The position numbers and the translations under genes are program-made. From Moraxellaceae bacterium (lineage in GTDB: Bacteria > Pseudomonadota > Gammaproteobacteria > Pseudomonadales > Moraxellaceae), in assembly GCA_014378805.1 (NCBI GenBank), contig JACMMY010000240.1, forward strand, positions 1 to 11,328: a stretch of DNA of 11,328 nucleotides. The letters are read 5' to 3'. Under the pieces are notes generated by a model. The model worked only from the letters and a program-made list of their open reading frames with translations, was not told the origin of the DNA and ran no database searches. This document shows, piece by piece, positions 7,096 to 11,328 of this stretch (positions are counted from its first letter, which is position 1; every line of letters begins with the position of its first letter).

Positions 7096-7497
7096 ATGCC
7101 CATTACATTGACGATGTCTGATGGCTCTCTGACAGGTAGAGTCATCCAGCAGTTTAAAATTCAGATTCCTACTTCAAAAACGACAGCGCGGCAGCTTATT
7201 GAGCAACGTATTCGCCAAGAAGTCGCGAGTTATAATGAGACAGAAAAATTTCATCAGTTTAATGGTCTAGTCACGCCAACTGAGTCGGAAGTGATGCTGA
7301 ATGAGTATGAGAAAGCAAAGCCGAAAAAGATAATTAATGCAGATCTACAATATGAAAAAGCCTTAGAAGCGTTTAGCAGTAATCGGTTTTTCTTATTAGT
7401 AGATGAGCGGCAAGTAACCGAATTGGATCGTGAGTTAGTGGTATCTGAAGTGTCTATAGTACAGTTTGTAAAGTTGGTGCCGCTGGTTGGGGGGTAA
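7096..7497 (+). CDS. Small protein with ubiquitin-like/MoaD-like beta-grasp layout and C-terminal Gly-Gly
   Basis: A 133-aa cytosolic protein (no signal or membrane segment) that I do not recognise as a named family with known function. The predicted order of elements is an N-terminal beta hairpin (ITLTMSDG at 3-10 and GRVIQQFKIQIP at 14-25), a long helix (TARQLIEQRIRQEVASYN, 30-47), an inserted polar helical stretch (about 60-94), strand FFLLVDERQV (98-107), and a final strand VSIVQFVKLVPLVGG that ends the protein in Gly132-Gly133. A beta-beta-alpha-beta-beta order with the tail leaving the last strand as xxPLVGG resembles MoaD/ThiS and ubiquitin, whose diglycine is adenylated by E1-like enzymes. 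This is inference from pattern, not a database match. Ribosome-site candidates are AAGG (7077-7080) and AGG (7083-7085). The gene lies 74 bp before the DUF4132 gene on the same strand, so the two are probably partners. Confidence 0.8.
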   Translation: MPITLTMSDGSLTGRVIQQFKIQIPTSKTTARQLIEQRIRQEVASYNETEKFHQFNGLVTPTESEVMLNEYEKAKPKKIINADLQYEKALEAFSSNRFFLLVDERQVTELDRELVVSEVSIVQFVKLVPLVGG

Positions 7498-7571
7498 GTT
7501 GAGGCAGATCGAAAGGCACTTAGTTCAACACGATGTTTAATTGACTATTAATAATAAGGAGTTTTTCAGCT

Positions 7572-10409
7572 ATGGATGAGCAAGAACGTCAAGAGAAAGG
7601 TAATGTGTATTTGATGCAGCGAGCAGAGCAGTTCCAACCGCTCATTCAAGCGGCTAAAACTTTAGCCACAGAACTTCAGCAGCCATTAATCGCCTATTTT
7701 ATCGAAACACAATCTGCGCCTATAGACAATTATGCACAATATAAGACATCTGAAGCACTTATTCATTTTTCAAATGTAGATAATGTGGGTATATATATCA
7801 ATTTGTTAATCGAAAGTCTTTCTTATTTTAATGATAAAACATATCATAACAGGGCATTAGGTTGTCTGTATCCTCTTCTGTGGGGACTAACGAAGAAACA
7901 AACGTTATTTAATGTTTTAGAACGTTCAGATGTTCTTCCCTTCGAAATTGCTGATCCACTTAAAGACTATTTGCTTAAAATATACGCAGAGCCAAGGTTG
8001 CGCGAATCTAAATATCCAAAAATAGAAGAAGCACAGCGGTTTTTCGCTGAGGTAACGCCGCCCAACTTTAAACAAGCGACTTATTTTTTAACGCAAGAAT
8101 TTATTGCACTCAATAAAAAGCAAGGGAAAGTTTACGCGACTGGTTCCATGCGCGATACGCTAGAGGCTTTATTATCGGTACTTTATAAGCGTAAAGAAAT
8201 GCAAAATAACGTGCTGCTCAAAGAGTTTTTTCAAAACTTTGACTCCAATGCGTTTATATACAATCATAAGTTAATTGCTAATCTGCTATCGACTTTAGAA
8301 AAGCTCAAGGCAAATAATATCCTTGATCCAACATTACTGCCGCTCATAAAGATCCACCTTGTCGATGATCAGCATTATCTAACTGGTGAAAATGGTGTCA
8401 ATCCAGCAGCATTGAAGGATCGTATCCAGACTCTACTGTATAGCAATCCTGAGGTTTTAGAGTTGCCCTTTGATGAGTCTGTGCTGATTCAAAATATGTT
8501 TGGCAGCTCTTTGATCACAGCGTCTTGGCCACCTAATATACTTGCTGACATTGAGTCGCTTGATCACGCTGAAAAAGTCGCGTGGTATGCCTTGTGGAAT
8601 TTTGCTGCAACGGCGAAGTCTAGCGCGCCTAGCGTGGGTTGGCTTAAAAAAGCAGAGAACGTGGTCGAGCCAGTACGTTCACAATTTGCAGTGCGTGTCG
8701 TGCAGTGGCTTGAACTTATCATACAAAAATCACCGACTAAATCTTTGCCGTTTAGTGGGAAAAATGCCACTGCAATTCGAGGATTGCTATGGATGTGTCC
8801 TTTAAGTCAGTCGGATCAAGTTGCTCAGGCTGTTAGTAATATGGTGCAATTTTGCTATACTAAATTATATGGTATAGGGCCGCGTTCATCCGTCGTAGCT
8901 AATGCAGGGTTATATGCGCTCGGTGATTTAGGCAATGTAGGTGTTGTACAACTGTCTAAATTACGCAAAAAAGTCAAATACAGCGTTGGGGCAAATTTAA
9001 TCGAAAAAATGCTGCGTGAAGCGGCACTGCGTCAAGGCGTTACAACCGATGATCTGGAAGAAATGGTGGTACCCGAACTGGATATGGATCAGGACGGCAA
9101 ACAGATTTTTAGTTTTGGTGAGTATCAAGCGACCTTAAGTCTAGATGGTACAAAACATCTAACGGTCGTCTGGCAAGATAAAAATGGGAAGATTCTCAAA
9201 GCGCCACCCGCCGCAGTGAAGAAAGATCATGCCGATGACTTTAAAGAATTTAAGCAAATCACGGCTGAAGTTGAAACGATTATCTCTGGACAATCAACTC
9301 GCTTAGAAAAAAACATCTTAAAAGATCGACAATGGATATTTAATACGTGGCAAGAGCGTTTTATTCAGCATGCAATTCTAGGCTGGCTAGGTCGTCGAGT
9401 GATTTGGCAATTTGATGATCAAGGTGTTATTCAACATGGGATGTGGCTTAATAAGCAATTGGTTAATTGCCAAGGCGAAGCATTACAGTCCATTTCAGAT
9501 AATGCTCAAGTTAAGATTTGGCATCCTATTTTTTCTGATATGCATGAAGTTCAAGCATGGCGTGAACTGATTCGAGCACATCAGATTGTTCAGCCGTTCA
9601 AACAAGCTTTCCGTGAAGTTTATTTGCTCACACCTGCTGAAGAGCAAACAGAAAGTTACTCAAATCGTTTTGCAGGTCATTACCTTAAGCAATTTCAACT
9701 TGTTGCACTGTGTCGTGAGCGTGGCTGGTCGTATCAATTGCAAGGTGGTTGGGATGGTGCGAATGATCCAACGTTCGGATTGCCACATTGGAATATTCGT
9801 GTGCGTTTGGAATTGAAACTGGAAGAGGAGTTTCCCTTGACCCCATCAGGGATTTACCAATATGTCCTTACGGATAAAGTATTCTTTTACCATTCAGCAG
9901 AGTCTCATAAAGTTATTCCTGTAAGAGATATTCCAGCGCTAGTTTTTTCAGAAGTCATGCGTGATTTAGATTTGTTTGTTGGTGTTTGCTCTATTGGACT
10001 TGATCCGAATTTGGATATGACAAATCCTCAGATTCAAAGGTATTTTAATGACTTTAATACATCTGAGCTGACTGCGACTGCACAGGTTCGTAAAAGCGTC
10101 TTAGATAATATTATTTCTAAATTGGAAATTGCGCCATTATGCCGTTTTGAAGGCAAATATTTAATCGTCAAAGGGACTTTACGCTCTTATAAAATCCATT
10201 TAGGTAGTGGCAATATATTGATGGAACCTAATGATCAATACTTATGTATTGTTCAGGATGGTAAAAAAGGGGATACCGTAACTGATGGTTTGTATTTACC
10301 ATTTGAAGGCGATCATCTGTTATCAATTATTTTGAGCAAAGCGTTATTGTTGGCGGCGGATAATAAGATCAAAGATCAAAGTATTTTGGCACAAATTAAA
10401 GGGCGATAA
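7572..10409 (+). CDS. DUF4132-family large protein (MolR/YehI-like C-terminal region)
   Basis: A 945-aa soluble protein whose C-terminal half matches the DUF4132 family, to which E. coli YehI/MolR belongs; no biochemical activity is established that I know of. Residues 1 to about 500 look like an irregular all-helical scaffold, perhaps HEAT-like. From about 583 comes LKDRQWIFNTWQERFIQHAILG, then LGRRVIWQF. Residues about 662-729 hold the most typical block: AWRELIRAHQIVQPFKQAFREVYLLT, SYSNRFAGHYLKQFQ, LCRERGW and LQGGWDG. Residues about 841-895 hold CRFEGKYLIVKGTLRSYKIH followed by LGSGNILMEPNDQYLCIV, typical of the family's C-terminal module. No N-terminal WGR domain, common in relatives, is seen. 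The start at ATG 7572 has AAGGAG (7556-7561) 10 nt upstream. In other genomes DUF4132 genes can lie near MoxR-type AAA+ and vWA genes; none is present in this window. Partnership with the diglycine protein is inferred from adjacency. Confidence 0.9.
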   Translation: MDEQERQEKGNVYLMQRAEQFQPLIQAAKTLATELQQPLIAYFIETQSAPIDNYAQYKTSEALIHFSNVDNVGIYINLLIESLSYFNDKTYHNRALGCLYPLLWGLTKKQTLFNVLERSDVLPFEIADPLKDYLLKIYAEPRLRESKYPKIEEAQRFFAEVTPPNFKQATYFLTQEFIALNKKQGKVYATGSMRDTLEALLSVLYKRKEMQNNVLLKEFFQNFDSNAFIYNHKLIANLLSTLEKLKANNILDPTLLPLIKIHLVDDQHYLTGENGVNPAALKDRIQTLLYSNPEVLELPFDESVLIQNMFGSSLITASWPPNILADIESLDHAEKVAWYALWNFAATAKSSAPSVGWLKKAENVVEPVRSQFAVRVVQWLELIIQKSPTKSLPFSGKNATAIRGLLWMCPLSQSDQVAQAVSNMVQFCYTKLYGIGPRSSVVANAGLYALGDLGNVGVVQLSKLRKKVKYSVGANLIEKMLREAALRQGVTTDDLEEMVVPELDMDQDGKQIFSFGEYQATLSLDGTKHLTVVWQDKNGKILKAPPAAVKKDHADDFKEFKQITAEVETIISGQSTRLEKNILKDRQWIFNTWQERFIQHAILGWLGRRVIWQFDDQGVIQHGMWLNKQLVNCQGEALQSISDNAQVKIWHPIFSDMHEVQAWRELIRAHQIVQPFKQAFREVYLLTPAEEQTESYSNRFAGHYLKQFQLVALCRERGWSYQLQGGWDGANDPTFGLPHWNIRVRLELKLEEEFPLTPSGIYQYVLTDKVFFYHSAESHKVIPVRDIPALVFSEVMRDLDLFVGVCSIGLDPNLDMTNPQIQRYFNDFNTSELTATAQVRKSVLDNIISKLEIAPLCRFEGKYLIVKGTLRSYKIHLGSGNILMEPNDQYLCIVQDGKKGDTVTDGLYLPFEGDHLLSIILSKALLLAADNKIKDQSILAQIKGR

Positions 10410-10416
10410 GCGTAAG

Positions 10417-10466
10417 AGTGATGGAATATAAATTATTTGATATTCCATCACTTATCTTTGCTTTTT
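10417..10466 (+). terminator. Terminator-like hairpin after the DUF4132 gene
   Basis: AGTGATGGAATAT (10417-10429) pairs perfectly with ATATTCCATCACT (10440-10452) around a 10-nt loop, starting 8 nt after the stop codon. Downstream DNA is T-rich, with a five-T run at 10462-10466. The run is offset about 9 nt from the stem, so termination may be imperfect. Confidence 0.7.
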
Positions 10467-10472
10467 GAGTTA

Positions 10473-10559
10473 TCAAACCCGCTTATAAATCACATCCCAA
10501 ACGCCATGACCAGCGACTTCGCCACGACGCTCAAACTTAGAACGATGATTTGTCCGATA
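10473..10559 (-). pseudogene. trmB: 3' remnant of trmB (tRNA guanine-N7 methyltransferase), C-terminus only
   Basis: On the minus strand, ending at TGA (10475-10473), a frame reads YRTNHRSKFERRGEVAG then HGVWDVIYKRV. KFERRGexxGHGVWDxxYxR is the characteristic C-terminus of TrmB, the SAM-dependent enzyme that makes m7G46 in tRNA. Upstream in the same frame the residues (about 10560-10652) do not look like TrmB, and the frame is closed by a stop at 10655-10653. No SAM-binding domain is present anywhere in the window. What is left is therefore about 28 of roughly 220-240 codons, with no start or ribosome site of its own. This is best read as a gene tail cut off by rearrangement or insertion; an intact copy is expected elsewhere. 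The match is from memory of the family motif. Confidence 0.72.
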
Positions 10560-10664
10560 CATTGTAATAGGGTAAATCAAAGCGTTATGGTTATACTCAA
10601 GGACTAACAATTTTACAAAAGAGACGGTGTTTTCCCGTCGATGTACCCGCGTCTAAACTGAACT

Positions 10665-10670
10665 GGAGAA
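10665..10670 (+). promoter_or_regulatory. Ribosome binding site supporting a TTG start
   Basis: GGAGAA lies 5 nt before TTG 10676. No ATG or GTG start is available in this frame between the upstream stop at 10568 and the membrane segment, so this site decides the start of the adaptor gene. Confidence 0.65.
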
Positions 10671-10675
10671 GCTCA

Positions 10676-11328
10676 TTGCGCGCTATCCGCTATAAAACAG
10701 TGATCATCATTATACTGATACTTGCAGCTTGTTTTGCTGTATTTCGCTGGTGGCAAGGACCCCAGATGCTGGGATATACAGTGGTGTCTATGCCCTTGGT
10801 GCAAACTGTGGTGGCGACTGGACGAGTGGTGACCGTATCGCGTACACAAGTAGGCAGTGAAATTACAGGAGTCGTACTCAAGCGGTTGGTGCAAGAAGGT
10901 GACCGAGTTAAACAAGGTGACCTACTGCTGATACTGAGATCGGATGAGATCGCAGCCCAAGTACGGCAGGCAGAGGCCGAGTTGACTGAGCTTGCGACCA
11001 GCACCCGTCCACAAGTTGCAGTAGATTTAGCTAATGCAAAGCTACAACTAACACAAGCTAGCCGTGAAGCGGCGCGTCGGCGTAATTTGTCCCAACCTTC
11101 AATATCAACTGAAGCAATTGAGCAGGCTCAAAAGGCTGAAAGTCAGGCACGCAATAACTTTGAGTCAGTACGTTTAAGATCAGCAGCGTTAGCATCTGGT
11201 GAAGTTGAGGAAGTTATGCTACGCGAACGTCTTACGGCCTTACAGGCACAATTTGCCAAAACTAAAATACGCAGTGAAGTAGCGGGTAGAGTACTTACAC
11301 GAAATGTAGAGCCCGGTGATCTAGTGGA
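10676..11328 (+). CDS. HlyD/MacA-type periplasmic adaptor (membrane-fusion) protein, 5' part
   Basis: The frame from TTG 10676 stays open to the window end (217 codons, 3' end missing). Membrane-fusion proteins link an inner-membrane ABC or RND pump to an outer-membrane channel. The N-terminus RAIRYKT leads into one hydrophobic segment (about residues 8-23, VIIIILILAACFAVF), a signal anchor. LAAC within it resembles a lipobox, but the hydrophobic run continues past the Cys, so an anchor is more likely. Residues about 59-87 (GSEITGVVLKRLVQEGDRVKQG, split as in a lipoyl half-motif) and about 191-217 (KIRSEVAGRVLTRNVEPGD) are the two halves of the biotinyl-lipoyl domain. Between them lies a helical hairpin rich in Ala, Glu, Gln and Arg (about 95-190). 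Leu CTA, Ile ATA and Arg AGA codons seem more frequent than in the genes to the left. The pump type cannot be told without the downstream gene. Confidence 0.88.
   Translation, partial: MRAIRYKTVIIIILILAACFAVFRWWQGPQMLGYTVVSMPLVQTVVATGRVVTVSRTQVGSEITGVVLKRLVQEGDRVKQGDLLLILRSDEIAAQVRQAEAELTELATSTRPQVAVDLANAKLQLTQASREAARRRNLSQPSISTEAIEQAQKAESQARNNFESVRLRSAALASGEVEEVMLRERLTALQAQFAKTKIRSEVAGRVLTRNVEPGDLV

Noticed and set aside
7572..8100. WGR domain at the N-terminus of the DUF4132 protein
   Set aside because: No WGR-like motif is seen; the region reads as plain helical sequence.
10622..10639. Small hairpin GACGG/CCGTC before the adaptor gene
   Set aside because: The 5-bp stem is too short to separate from chance and has no T-tract.
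10673..11004. Two minus-strand open frames of 80 and 104 codons
   Set aside because: Both lie opposite the HlyD-type adaptor gene, whose + frame has clear lipoyl-domain motifs. They are low-complexity shadows without ribosome sites.
1..11328. CRISPR array, tRNA or rRNA genes, insertion sequence, transposase or integrase
   Set aside because: No regularly spaced direct repeats, cloverleaf-like or rRNA sequence, or transposase/integrase reading frame was found on either strand.

Overview
The window reads as a chromosomal segment of a gammaproteobacterium, most likely Pseudomonadales and perhaps Moraxellaceae (Acinetobacter-like). The clues are a pyrB gene overlapping a non-catalytic pyrC' (the class A aspartate transcarbamoylase arrangement of pseudomonads and relatives), a COG3146-type FemAB-like acyltransferase, a gammaproteobacterial UvrB and moderately AT-rich codon use. 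Genus is an inference; there is no rRNA or other taxonomic marker. All intact genes are on the + strand.

Layout. 1-1128: 3' half of uvrB (excision repair). 1261-2481: exported Asn/Tyr/Gln-rich protein of unknown function, followed with no gap by a FemAB/GNAT-like acyltransferase (2482-3687). 3710-4445: a flavodoxin-like quinone reductase with its own leader hairpin and an intrinsic terminator. 4487-4551: one palindromic repeat unit in intergenic DNA. 4688-6969: pyrB-pyrC', joined by an ATGA overlap, closed by a long double hairpin (6991-7036). 7096-10409: a two-gene unit, a 133-aa protein ending in Gly-Gly with a predicted ubiquitin-like/MoaD-like beta-grasp layout, then a 945-aa DUF4132-family protein, closed by a terminator-like hairpin (10417-10466). 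10473-10559, minus strand: the last ~28 codons of a trmB-like tRNA methyltransferase with no gene body, apparently a remnant. 10676 to the window end: the 5' part of an HlyD/MacA-type membrane-fusion protein starting at TTG.

How the genes work together. PyrB and PyrC' should form one enzyme complex for the committed step of pyrimidine synthesis. The exported protein and the FemAB-like protein are probably co-translated. The strongest candidate for an undescribed system is the pair at 7096-10409: a small beta-grasp-like protein with an exposed C-terminal diglycine next to a large helical DUF4132 protein. No E1-like, E2-like or JAB peptidase gene is visible in the window, so conjugation is only a hypothesis. 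The DNA to its right looks rearranged, because a truncated trmB tail lies between this unit and an efflux gene whose codon use looks different.
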